From: Muribaculaceae bacterium
GTDB taxonomy: Bacteria; Bacteroidota; Bacteroidia; Bacteroidales; Muribaculaceae
Direction: 5' to 3'
DNA length: 46,712 nt
NCBI GenBank assembly: GCA_022509045.1
Contig: JAFLTZ010000006.1
Span: forward strand, 1-46,712
Part shown: positions 10,138-17,514 of the stretch, one piece after another
Layout of the letters: each line of letters begins with the position of its first letter
Position numbering within the stretch: position 1 is the first letter of the stretch
Position numbers and translations under genes: made by a program
The notes under the pieces: generated by a model
Databases searched by the model: none
The model's input: the letters and a program-made list of their open reading frames with translations, nothing else
Told to the model about the DNA's origin: nothing

Positions 10138-10959
10138 TTAGTATTGTTCGTTTTCGTTGGGGAAATCAGAAGATTTTATGTCTGCTATGTAGTTTTGCAC
10201 GGCATCGTTCATAATTTTGCCCATATCGGCATATCTGCGTAGGAAACGTGGTGAAAAACCTTTGTTTAGCCCAAGCATGTCGTGCATTACAAGCACTTGA
10301 CCATCAGTGCCACCTCCTGCGCCTATTCCAATGACTGGTATAGACAGTGATTCTGAAACTTGTTTAGCCAATATTGCCGGAATCTTTTCAAGGACTACTG
10401 CAAAACATCCAATCTCCTCGAGTAATTTTGCATCAGATATCAGTTTTGCCGCTTCGGCCTCTTCTTTGGCACGAACAGCGTATGTCCCGAATTTATTTAT
10501 AGATTGGGGGGTAAGCCCGAGGTGTCCCATTACAGGGATACCTGCAGTTAAAATTCTTTCAACAGAAGCTCGTATTTCTGCTCCACCTTCAAGTTTTACA
10601 GCATCAGCATGGGTTTCTTTCATAATGCGAATGGCAGAATGTAGTGCCTCCATCGAATCACCCTGATATGAACCGAAAGGTAAATCTACAACCACTAATG
10701 CGCGAGTTACGGCTCTTGCTACTGATTTTCCGTGATATATCATTTGGTCGAGAGTAATCGGGAGTGTGGTAGTGTTACCTGCCATAACATTTGATGCGGA
10801 ATCTCCTACAAGAATGACATCCATTCCGGCTTCATCGATTATTTTAGCCATGGTGTAATCGTATGCCGTCAACATGGCAATCTTTTCACCGGCTTGTTTC
10901 ATAGCTGAGAGACGGAGGGTTGTAACTTTGCGATTATCAGTTTGTGTATTGGTTGACAT
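10138..10959 (-). CDS. panB: 3-methyl-2-oxobutanoate hydroxymethyltransferase PanB
   Basis: The first committed step of pantothenate synthesis: transfers a hydroxymethyl group from methylene-THF to ketoisovalerate. It is 273 aa, the usual length. Visible motifs are [16 protein letters not shown], the metal-binding [13 protein letters not shown], the VKLEGG segment and [21 protein letters not shown] near the C-terminus. A minus-strand promoter with 20-base spacing sits at 10997-11028. panC and panD are not adjacent. Confidence 0.96.
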   Translation of the reverse strand: MSTNTQTDNRKVTTLRLSAMKQAGEKIAMLTAYDYTMAKIIDEAGMDVILVGDSASNVMAGNTTTLPITLDQMIYHGKSVARAVTRALVVVDLPFGSYQGDSMEALHSAIRIMKETHADAVKLEGGAEIRASVERILTAGIPVMGHLGLTPQSINKFGTYAVRAKEEAEAAKLISDAKLLEEIGCFAVVLEKIPAILAKQVSESLSIPVIGIGAGGGTDGQVLVMHDMLGLNKGFSPRFLRRYADMGKIMNDAVQNYIADIKSSDFPNENEQY

Positions 10960-10996
10960 TTATACGATAGTTGATAAAATACTTGAAATAATGCTG

Positions 10997-11028
10997 CGAA
11001 ATTACAACATCTATTTTTATTATCCAAA
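10997..11028 (-). promoter_or_regulatory. panB promoter
   Basis: On the minus strand TTTG (11025-11028) is followed after 20 bases by TAATTTCG (10997-11004). This fits the Bacteroidota consensus apart from one T-to-C change. The predicted start lies about 30 bases before the panB ATG. Confidence 0.6.
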
Positions 11029-11191
11029 ACTAATTGCATTGCCGACAACTAATATTATTGGAGTTGCCGGTGTGTGTTCTGAAGATTTTGCGCCAATGCG
11101 TTGAGTGAATTCGGGGCTGTTGCGGTTGATGATTTTCTACGAGAATTTAATAAATGCAAATAATTTGGAGGGGAATATGGTGTAAATTAAG

Positions 11192-11223
11192 AAAAGCCGA
11201 AAGACGCAGATCTTTCGGCTTTT
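11192..11223 (-). terminator. Terminator of the BspA-like gene
   Basis: A perfect 13-bp stem (AAAAGCCGAAAGA with TCTTTCGGCTTTT) and a six-base loop, ending about 20 bases past the minus-strand stop at 11243. A and T runs flank both sides, so it can act on either strand, but only the minus-strand gene needs it here. Confidence 0.85.
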
Positions 11224-11242
11224 TATATGCTTATAATTCTTA

Positions 11243-12583
11243 TTATTGTTTATAAACTTCTTTTGTGACTTTGGTGCCGCGGCGTACTATTACGATTTCA
11301 CCGTTGCGAGGTTCTGCAACTTTTAATCCCTGCAAATTATAATATTCAGCCGGAGTATCATTGTCCACCATGATTTCATCAACACCAGATAAATTTGACG
11401 GAGTAGTAATTCTTGTAGTTATCGGATAACTATATGACGTTCCCGGGACTTTAATATAAATAACTATGTAATAATCTTTACCTCCATACATTCCTCCCTT
11501 AATAGAGAAGCTTTTTTCTGTTATTTTATCAAATATTCTACCATCAAATTCAACTTTGTCTATTTGGATAATATCTGCATATATATCTTTAAATGAAATT
11601 GTTAGTTCATTCCCTGAAGCTGATAATACATAACTATATAGAGGGAATCCCAATTTATATCCTTGTATAGTTGTAAACACTGATGTCATTGCGGGAGGAA
11701 TTAAAATGGTACCACGTGTACCAAATGCATTATATAATATATAATCTTGTACATCTCTCCGACTTATAGAAGAGCTAAGAGAAATTACTTTACCTAAAGC
11801 ATTCATATTATCTCCTGAAATAAAATTGCTAAGACCATAAATATTAGTTCCCTGAGGGATTATAAGCAAATCTCGAATCCACATACGGTATTGTGTGTCT
11901 ATAGTTCTAATATTCGGATTAAGAAGTAAGGTATCAACAGTTACACCACACAAACTACATAGCTCTAATTTTAATACACTTTGCGGTACTTCATAACAAG
12001 GAATTTCTTTTGATGAAGGATAGTATATCAGTGAAGTTGTATCACTGTTAAATACAACTTCATCAATAACCTTAAAATTAGGATTATCGTTGATTATAAG
12101 TTTTTTTGTAAAATACTTACGATCAATTTGCAAATACATCACGGCAAAAGCGGCAGTTAAATATTTTACCGACTTAGGAATGATAACATCATTCTTCAAA
12201 GAATTATTCCCAAAGGCAAAAGGCTTAATCGAATCAAGACCTTCATTAAAAGTAATTTTTTCTAAAGAAGAATTAGAATAAAAAGCGCATTCCTCAATCA
12301 CTTTTATTGAACTTGGGAACGAGACAGATTTAATAGAAGAATTATTTTCAAAAGCAGATCGCTTAACTCGTGTAACCGGATAACTTTTTCCATTATATAC
12401 TATCGATGAAGGAAATTCCAGAATACCATTTGCAGGTTCTATTCCAAATCCTGCTATTGCAGCATTATTACCACTATAACTTAATATATATTTTATTCCA
12501 TCTACAAAAACTTCATCTGCATGTAGGGCAAAATTTAATTGAAAAAAAGCAATTCCAATTAAAAACGATTTAAGAAATTTCAT
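11243..12583 (-). CDS. Secreted BspA-like leucine-rich repeat protein
   Basis: 446 aa with a signal peptide (about residues 1-22, ending near ALHA). Residues about 60-150 carry BspA-type (LRR_5) repeats with the recurring pattern of an Ile/Val-rich strand, SAFENNSSIKSVSFP, then CAFYSNSSLEKITF. Such repeats mediate adhesion or ligand binding at the surface. The C-terminus has the segment EYYNLQGLKVAEPRNGE followed by VRRGTKVTKEV, a terminal module recurrent in Bacteroidales secreted proteins; I infer it serves sorting or anchoring but cannot show it. The middle (about 180-390) is beta-rich without clear repeats. It is monocistronic, with its own promoter at 12615-12646 and terminator at 11192-11223. 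Ligand unknown. Confidence 0.8.
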   Translation of the reverse strand: MKFLKSFLIGIAFFQLNFALHADEVFVDGIKYILSYSGNNAAIAGFGIEPANGILEFPSSIVYNGKSYPVTRVKRSAFENNSSIKSVSFPSSIKVIEECAFYSNSSLEKITFNEGLDSIKPFAFGNNSLKNDVIIPKSVKYLTAAFAVMYLQIDRKYFTKKLIINDNPNFKVIDEVVFNSDTTSLIYYPSSKEIPCYEVPQSVLKLELCSLCGVTVDTLLLNPNIRTIDTQYRMWIRDLLIIPQGTNIYGLSNFISGDNMNALGKVISLSSSISRRDVQDYILYNAFGTRGTILIPPAMTSVFTTIQGYKLGFPLYSYVLSASGNELTISFKDIYADIIQIDKVEFDGRIFDKITEKSFSIKGGMYGGKDYYIVIYIKVPGTSYSYPITTRITTPSNLSGVDEIMVDNDTPAEYYNLQGLKVAEPRNGEIVIVRRGTKVTKEVYKQ

Positions 12584-12614
12584 AATACACTCCTTCTATT
12601 AATAAATTTTTAAG

Positions 12615-12646
12615 CAAATATAGTTAAATAAGATATCATCTCCAAA
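12615..12646 (-). promoter_or_regulatory. Promoter of the BspA-like gene
   Basis: Minus strand: TTTG (12643-12646), a 20-base spacer, then TATATTTG (12615-12622), a full match to the consensus. The start point would fall near 12608, about 25 bases before the ATG at 12583. The remainder of the 304-base divergent interval 12584-12887 is AT-rich and, apart from the pdxA signals, shows nothing I can name. Confidence 0.75.
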
Positions 12647-12810
12647 ACATTTATTATTTATTTCAAAATTTAATATATATTAACTAAATCATGGCTAACA
12701 TTTTAATTTTAGTCGTTGTTATGTAGATATAATTTCAAATATAAACAGTCATGGTCGGCGATTGCTTTGCAAAACAATAATTATTCGTGGTTTGAAAAAT
12801 CGTGGTGGAG

Positions 12811-12844
12811 TTTGTGAATATTTGTAAAAAATAATGTAACTTAG
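12811..12844 (+). promoter_or_regulatory. Probable pdxA promoter
   Basis: TAACTTAG (12837-12844) is identical to the -7 element proposed for xerC in this window. The nearest TTTG (12811-12814) is 22 bases upstream, one or two more than usual, so confidence is moderate. It would drive pdxA and the inositol-lipid genes after it. Confidence 0.45.
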
Positions 12845-12854
12845 CGGTTTCATT

Positions 12855-12868
12855 GGGCAACTATGCCC
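12855..12868 (+). other. Small 5' UTR hairpin before pdxA
   Basis: GGGCA (12855-12859), loop ACTA, TGCCC (12864-12868): a five-pair stem with a four-base loop just after the predicted transcription start. It could protect the 5' end of the mRNA. It is too short to call a riboswitch. Confidence 0.35.
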
Positions 12869-12887
12869 GTATAACTTTTATAAGGAA

Positions 12888-14009
12888 ATGGCTTCAGATA
12901 AGAAAATACGTCTTGGCATTACTCAAGGCGACACCAATGGAATCGGGTATGAATTGATTCTTAAAACGTTAGCTGATTCGGTAATCTTGGATATTTGTAC
13001 TCCTGTGATTTATGGATCGTCAAAAGTTGCGGCATATTATAGAAAGATGCTTAATTTGGAACCGCTGCAACTTAACTCTATTGATGACGCCTCAGACATC
13101 CGCAATGGATACAATAATATAGTGGAAGTGATCAAATCGGAGGTGAAGGTTGAGCCTGGGGTGGAATCAAAAGAGGCGGGAGAGGCTGCACTCCTCGCAT
13201 TGCGGGCTGCAGTAGCTGATTTGAAAGCCGGAAAAATAGATGCTATTGTTACAGCTCCCATAAATAAAAATGCTATCCAAACCGATGACTTCAATTTCCC
13301 GGGGCATACGGAATATCTTGAAAATGAGTTTGCATCTGAATCAGATTCAAAATCATTGATGATTCTTTTCAGTGACAAATTGAGAGTCGCTCTTGCTACA
13401 ACTCATATTCCTGTAAAGGATGTTGCATCCCATATCAGTAAGGAATCAATTGTAGAAAAACTGACAATATTGGATCGCTCTTTGCGTTTGGATTTTGCTT
13501 GTGATGGTCCGAGAATAGCCGTTCTTGCACTTAATCCTCATGCCGGCGAGAATGGCCTGTTAGGTGCTGAAGAGCAAGATGTTATTATTCCTGCCATTAA
13601 TGAAGCGTATGATAAAAGAATTTATTGCTTTGGACCGTATGCAGCTGACGGTTTTTTTGGTACAGAAATGTATAAAAAATTTGATGCTGTGCTTGCTATG
13701 TATCACGACCAGGGGCTTGCTCCATTTAAAACAATAGCCATGGATTCCGGTGTGAATTTTACAGCAGGACTTTCGTGCGTGAGAACATCTCCGGACCATG
13801 GTACTGCATACGATATTGTGGGGAAAGATGTGGCTTCGGTGTCATCTTTTCGTGATGCTATTTTTGAGGCTTGCAATATATATCGCAATCGAGCTAACTA
13901 TCGAAAAAGTCATAGCAATCCGTTGCGTAGGCAATATTTCGATAAAAGTAATGACAAAGAAACTATCGATATCACCAAAGTGGAAGTCGATACGGAGAAT
14001 ACGTTGTAA
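12888..14009 (+). CDS. pdxA: 4-hydroxythreonine-4-phosphate dehydrogenase PdxA
   Basis: An NAD-dependent, metal-requiring step of DXP-dependent pyridoxal phosphate synthesis. It is 373 aa, slightly longer than the usual 330. Family motifs are GITQGDTNGIGYELI at the N-terminus, FPGHTEYL with a metal-binding His, LNPHAGENGLLG, MYHDQGLAPFKTIAM with His and Asp ligands, and TSPDHGTAYDI. The C-terminal tail of about 40 residues is charged and not part of the core fold. It leads a close plus-strand series: the nucleotidyltransferase starts 20 bases after its stop. Confidence 0.95.
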   Translation: MASDKKIRLGITQGDTNGIGYELILKTLADSVILDICTPVIYGSSKVAAYYRKMLNLEPLQLNSIDDASDIRNGYNNIVEVIKSEVKVEPGVESKEAGEAALLALRAAVADLKAGKIDAIVTAPINKNAIQTDDFNFPGHTEYLENEFASESDSKSLMILFSDKLRVALATTHIPVKDVASHISKESIVEKLTILDRSLRLDFACDGPRIAVLALNPHAGENGLLGAEEQDVIIPAINEAYDKRIYCFGPYAADGFFGTEMYKKFDAVLAMYHDQGLAPFKTIAMDSGVNFTAGLSCVRTSPDHGTAYDIVGKDVASVSSFRDAIFEACNIYRNRANYRKSHSNPLRRQYFDKSNDKETIDITKVEVDTENTL

Positions 14010-14029
14010 TAATAATATATTCATTGAAA

Positions 14030-14731
14030 ATGAATTATGCTATAATTGCTGCTGGTGAAGGTTCTCGATTAGCTCAAGAGGGGGTGCAGAAGCCAAAACC
14101 TCTTGTTCAACTCAACGGAGAACCTATGATTGGGCGATTAATCTCCATTTTTGACTCGCTCAATGCGGAGAGTATAAGTGTTATTGTCAATAACGAAATG
14201 GTTGAAGTGCAGGATTATCTTCAATCAGTCACCACTCAATGTCCTTTGAATATCGTGGTGAAATCTACTCCGAGCTCAATGCATAGCTTTTATGAATTGA
14301 GTAAGATAATGAAACCCGGAAAGTTCTGTTTAACGACTGTTGATACTATATTCCGCGTTTCGGATTTCGCTCCATATATTAAGGCTTTTGAAGCGGAGGA
14401 TAATTTTGACGGAATGATGGCGGTTACTCCATTTATTGATGATGAAAAACCGCTATATGTTGCCACGGATGAGCACGATGTTATTACCGCGTTCTGCGAT
14501 TCATTCCAACCGGGAATTAAGTATGTATCGGGTGGCGTGTATGCTTTGTCCGACAAGGCATTCCCGGTGTTGAATCGATGCATAGACTCCGGCATTTCAA
14601 GAATGCGCAATTTTCAACGTGCGCTTATAGAAGGGGGATTATCCCTTAAAGCGTATCCTATTCCTAAGATTGTAGATGTGGATCATGTCGGTGATATTAT
14701 CAAAGCAGAGCAATTTATTTCTGAACAATAA
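14030..14731 (+). CDS. Sugar-phosphate/polyol-phosphate nucleotidyltransferase, inositol-lipid cluster
   Basis: 233 aa from ATG 14030; the in-frame TTG two codons earlier is unlikely. It has a Rossmann-like NTP-transferase fold with N-terminal AAGEGSRL and KPKPL binding the nucleotide, an early catalytic metal Asp in TTVDTIF, and a second acidic site near DVDHVGD at the C-terminus. Such enzymes join a phosphorylated alcohol to CTP, UTP or GTP. Next to an inositol-phosphate synthase and a CDP-alcohol phosphatidyltransferase the likely substrate is inositol phosphate with CTP, giving CDP-inositol, but this is inference. Mannose-1-phosphate or phosphocholine type substrates remain possible. Confidence 0.75.
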   Translation: MNYAIIAAGEGSRLAQEGVQKPKPLVQLNGEPMIGRLISIFDSLNAESISVIVNNEMVEVQDYLQSVTTQCPLNIVVKSTPSSMHSFYELSKIMKPGKFCLTTVDTIFRVSDFAPYIKAFEAEDNFDGMMAVTPFIDDEKPLYVATDEHDVITAFCDSFQPGIKYVSGGVYALSDKAFPVLNRCIDSGISRMRNFQRALIEGGLSLKAYPIPKIVDVDHVGDIIKAEQFISEQ

Positions 14732-14746
14732 TAATTAATTTAACCT

Positions 14747-15622
14747 ATGGCAGATATAGTAATCGCGGGAATTATGCGTGCCGGTGCATATTCACCCAAT
14801 CATATTGGCAATGATGCTGCTATTTTTAACGCTGTAGCTGAGCAACTGCGCAAACGTGGTTGTATTGTAAATATATATAGTGAAGATGAATTTATTGCCG
14901 GAAAAGTTAGCGAGAACATCATCCTCAATATGTGTCGTAAGCAAGAAAGTATAAAACTGTTACAATCATTGGAGGATGCGGGCACGCTTGTTATAAATTC
15001 CGGATATGGTATAGAAAATTGTACTCGTGAACGTATGACGCGCATTTTGTTAGGTCATAATATTCCTTATCCGGAGAGCCTGATGGTGAATACTAACGAG
15101 GTTGTAAAACCGGCTCTTAAAAAAGCGGGTTTTAACACGTGCTGGATAAAACGAGGTGATTTTCATGCTATGCATAAAGAAGACGTGAGTTATGTGCGTA
15201 ATATTGATGAAGCACAGGAAGTGCTTCAGGAGTATTTTTACAGAGGAATAACTCGAGCTGTAATCAACAGGCACCTTGTAGGGGATCTTATTAAGTTCTA
15301 CGGTGTACATGGCTCAAATTTCTTTTATTGGTTTTATCCTTTCGATGAAGGTCATAGTAAATATGGATTGGAAGAGATTAATGGAAAATCTCAAGGTATT
15401 AAATTTGAAATAAAAACGCTTAAAACCATTTGTAACGATGCATCGGAGACGCTTGATGTAATGATATATGGTGGAGATTGCATTGTTTCACCGGATGGAG
15501 AAGTGCGTATTATAGATTTTAATGATTGGCCAAGTTTTGCACCGTGTCGCAATGAAGCGGCTCCGCATATAGCAAAGAGTGTTATGGCTAAAATTAAGGA
15601 ATATATTAAAAACAAGGTGTAG
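14747..15622 (+). CDS. ATP-grasp-like protein of the inositol-lipid cluster, function unknown
   Basis: 291 aa, soluble, no signal peptide. The C-terminal half looks like an ATP-grasp fold: a Lys at 135 in CWIKRGDFHAM, a hydrophobic strand LVGDLIKFYGV (178-188), then metal-site residues D244 in YGGDCIVSPDGE and D257/N259 in IIDFNDWPSF. The pattern recalls RimK ligases and the ITPK inositol-phosphate kinases, but similarity is limited to these motifs. The N-terminal 100 residues resemble the pre-ATP-grasp domain. Position between the nucleotidyltransferase and the phosphatidyltransferase suggests it modifies inositol, its lipid, or a headgroup, by phosphorylation or by ligating an amino or carboxylic acid. 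I cannot choose between them. Confidence 0.6.
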   Translation: MADIVIAGIMRAGAYSPNHIGNDAAIFNAVAEQLRKRGCIVNIYSEDEFIAGKVSENIILNMCRKQESIKLLQSLEDAGTLVINSGYGIENCTRERMTRILLGHNIPYPESLMVNTNEVVKPALKKAGFNTCWIKRGDFHAMHKEDVSYVRNIDEAQEVLQEYFYRGITRAVINRHLVGDLIKFYGVHGSNFFYWFYPFDEGHSKYGLEEINGKSQGIKFEIKTLKTICNDASETLDVMIYGGDCIVSPDGEVRIIDFNDWPSFAPCRNEAAPHIAKSVMAKIKEYIKNKV

Positions 15623-15631
15623 TATTTTATA

Positions 15632-16576
15632 ATGTCGAGTAATTTTATAGAGAATTATAAAAAATCGCTTAAATCGATGGATACGGAGGAGACTATCGAT
15701 TTGGTGTTTTACCGCCCTATTGGCTATATGTGGGCTGTGTTAGCCGCCAAAATTGGTGTTACCCCCAATGCTATTACAATTGCATCGATATTTCTTGGTG
15801 TAGCTGCCGGCGTTTTATTCTATTATCCGCAGTTATCTGTCAATATAGTGGGAATGCTGCTACTTATTTGGGCAAATTCTTTTGATAGCGCAGATGGGCA
15901 ACTTGCTCGTCTTACTAAACAATATTCAAGAATAGGTCGTATTCTTGATGGCGTGAGTGGCGATTTGTGGTTTGCTGCTATTTACATTGCAATCTGTTTG
16001 AGAGTAAATACGTTTGAGCCATATTTTGCGGAACATTCATGGCTCATCTGGACTATGGCTGTACTTGCCGGACTGTGCCATGCCAAACAAGCGGCCTCTG
16101 CAGATTATTATCGTCAATTTCATCTGTATTTTGTCAAGGGAGAAAGTGGCAGTGAATTGGATTCATGTGCAGAAATTGACCAAAAGTATGCGGAATTGTC
16201 GTGGAGTAGCAATTTCTGGAGCAAGCTCACAATGTTTTTCTATCGTAATTACACTGCAAACCAAGAAAAATTAACTCCTTCGATGCAAAGATTGCGCGCA
16301 ATGCTTCACGAATATTTTGGGGAAGATATGCCACCGGTTAGTTTCCGGGAAGATTTTCGTGCCAAGAGTAAGCCTTTGATGAAATATACAAATTGGCTGT
16401 CATTTAATATGCGCACTATCGCATTGTTTGTTACTCTTTTCTGCGGTGAACCTCAGTGGTATTTTGTATTTGAATTAACGGTGCTCAACCTGATGCTTGT
16501 GTATATGGTATTGCGCCATGAACGGATTTGTAAACATTTTATGGCTCAGCTTGCAAATGGAAAATACTCAAATTGA
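15632..16576 (+). CDS. CDP-alcohol phosphatidyltransferase, inositol-lipid synthase
   Basis: 314 aa with several membrane helices. The active-site signature is present: D85xxD88G89xxA92R93, then x8 to G102 and x3 to D106. The fourth Asp is D111, four residues after D106 instead of the usual three. Enzymes of this family condense a CDP-linked donor with an alcohol acceptor at the inner membrane. In this cluster the product should be phosphatidylinositol (phosphate) or inositol-phosphoceramide. A hydrophilic stretch of about 110 residues (about 150-250) separates the catalytic half from C-terminal helices and is longer than in minimal family members. It starts nine bases after the ATP-grasp gene; the HAD gene overlaps its end by 20 bases. 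Confidence 0.82.
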   Translation: MSSNFIENYKKSLKSMDTEETIDLVFYRPIGYMWAVLAAKIGVTPNAITIASIFLGVAAGVLFYYPQLSVNIVGMLLLIWANSFDSADGQLARLTKQYSRIGRILDGVSGDLWFAAIYIAICLRVNTFEPYFAEHSWLIWTMAVLAGLCHAKQAASADYYRQFHLYFVKGESGSELDSCAEIDQKYAELSWSSNFWSKLTMFFYRNYTANQEKLTPSMQRLRAMLHEYFGEDMPPVSFREDFRAKSKPLMKYTNWLSFNMRTIALFVTLFCGEPQWYFVFELTVLNLMLVYMVLRHERICKHFMAQLANGKYSN

Positions 16577-17288
16577 AAAATTAAAGGATATTAAAGGTAT
16601 AATCTTTGACTATGGAGGTACCATTGATAGTCGAGGTGTGCATTGGAGCGAAATAATATATGATGGATATAAATCTGCGGGGTTGGAAATCTCTAAGGAT
16701 ATTTTCAGGGATGCGTATGTATATGCGGAGAGAGAACTCGCCAAAGTGCGACATATTCTTCCAGAGCATAATTTCTATGATTTATTGCTTATCAAGATGC
16801 GCATTGAATTATCATATTTAGTAGCCAATGGGGTGATTTTTGAAAATGACATAGATAGATATGCCCGGCCGATAGCTGAATATTGCTACAATCAGGCAAA
16901 GCAGTGTGTTGAGGAGGCACGTGTGGTACTTCAGTCGTTATATGAAAAATTTCCGTTGGTGTTGGTTAGTAATTTCTATGGAAATGTGGAGGCTGTACTT
17001 TCTGATTTTAAAATTCGTCATTTTTTTCGGGAAATTATTGAAAGTGCAGTAGTAGGGGTGCGCAAACCGGACCCAAAGATTTTCGCTCTGGGGGTGGAAG
17101 CTTTAGGCTTTAAACCGGAGGAGGTCTTAGTGATAGGCGACAGTTATAAAAAAGATATAGTCCCGGCAGAGTCGATTGGGTGTCGAGTGTTGTGGTTAAA
17201 GGGTAAAGGTTGGACAGCCGACGAAGATGCCGTTATGCACCATGCTATTCTAAAATCATTGAAACAGGTACTCGATGTGGTATTTTGA
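16557..17288 (+). CDS. HAD-superfamily phosphatase of the inositol-lipid cluster
   Basis: 243 aa from ATG 16557; the frame is open upstream to 16497, but that part lies inside the preceding gene. HAD motifs: motif I IIFDYGGTID with nucleophile D18, motif II LVSNFYGN, motif III Lys in RKPDPKIF, and motif IV VIGDSYKKDI. The residue two after the nucleophile, normally the general acid Asp, is Gly20. A helical cap occupies about 30-110. In Bacteroides inositol-lipid clusters a phosphatase removes the phosphate from phosphatidylinositol phosphate; this gene is the natural candidate here. The altered motif I could mean reduced or redirected activity. Confidence 0.75.
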   Translation: MENTQIEKLKDIKGIIFDYGGTIDSRGVHWSEIIYDGYKSAGLEISKDIFRDAYVYAERELAKVRHILPEHNFYDLLLIKMRIELSYLVANGVIFENDIDRYARPIAEYCYNQAKQCVEEARVVLQSLYEKFPLVLVSNFYGNVEAVLSDFKIRHFFREIIESAVVGVRKPDPKIFALGVEALGFKPEEVLVIGDSYKKDIVPAESIGCRVLWLKGKGWTADEDAVMHHAILKSLKQVLDVVF

Positions 17289-17397
17289 AAAATTAACAAA
17301 ATAGCTTGAATAAGACAATATATTAACTTTAATTAACTAATACACCGTTAAATTTAGCTAATTTAACATATTTAAATACTATTATTTTTCAATTAAA

Positions 17398-17429
17398 TTT
17401 GTTCAACAGATTTTATAGATGTAATTTTA
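17398..17429 (+). promoter_or_regulatory. Promoter of the inositol-phosphate synthase gene
   Basis: TTTG (17398-17401), a 20-base spacer, then TAATTTTA (17422-17429), a one-base departure from consensus. It gives the synthase gene its own promoter within the cluster, in a 226-base gap. Confidence 0.6.
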
Positions 17430-17435
17430 CGACGT

Positions 17436-17464
17436 TTTTCCTGCAGGGGCATATTGCGGGAAAA
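17436..17464 (+). other. 5' UTR hairpin before inositol-phosphate synthase
   Basis: TTTTCCTGCA (17436-17445) pairs with TGCGGGAAAA (17455-17464): ten pairs with one U-G and a nine-base loop. It starts at or close to the predicted transcription start. It may stabilise the transcript 5' end. No T-run follows, so it is not a terminator. Confidence 0.5.
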
Positions 17465-17514
17465 ATAAAACAATTGATAATAATAAAACAAAAAAATAAA
17501 GTTTACATTTAACT

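Noticed and set aside
12855..12868. Leader peptide or riboswitch ahead of pdxA
   Set aside because: Only a five-pair hairpin is present, without a T-run or a short ORF rich in one amino acid.
17289..17514. Riboswitch before inositol-phosphate synthase
   Set aside because: Only one simple hairpin is present, with no conserved multi-helix core or expression platform that I recognise.
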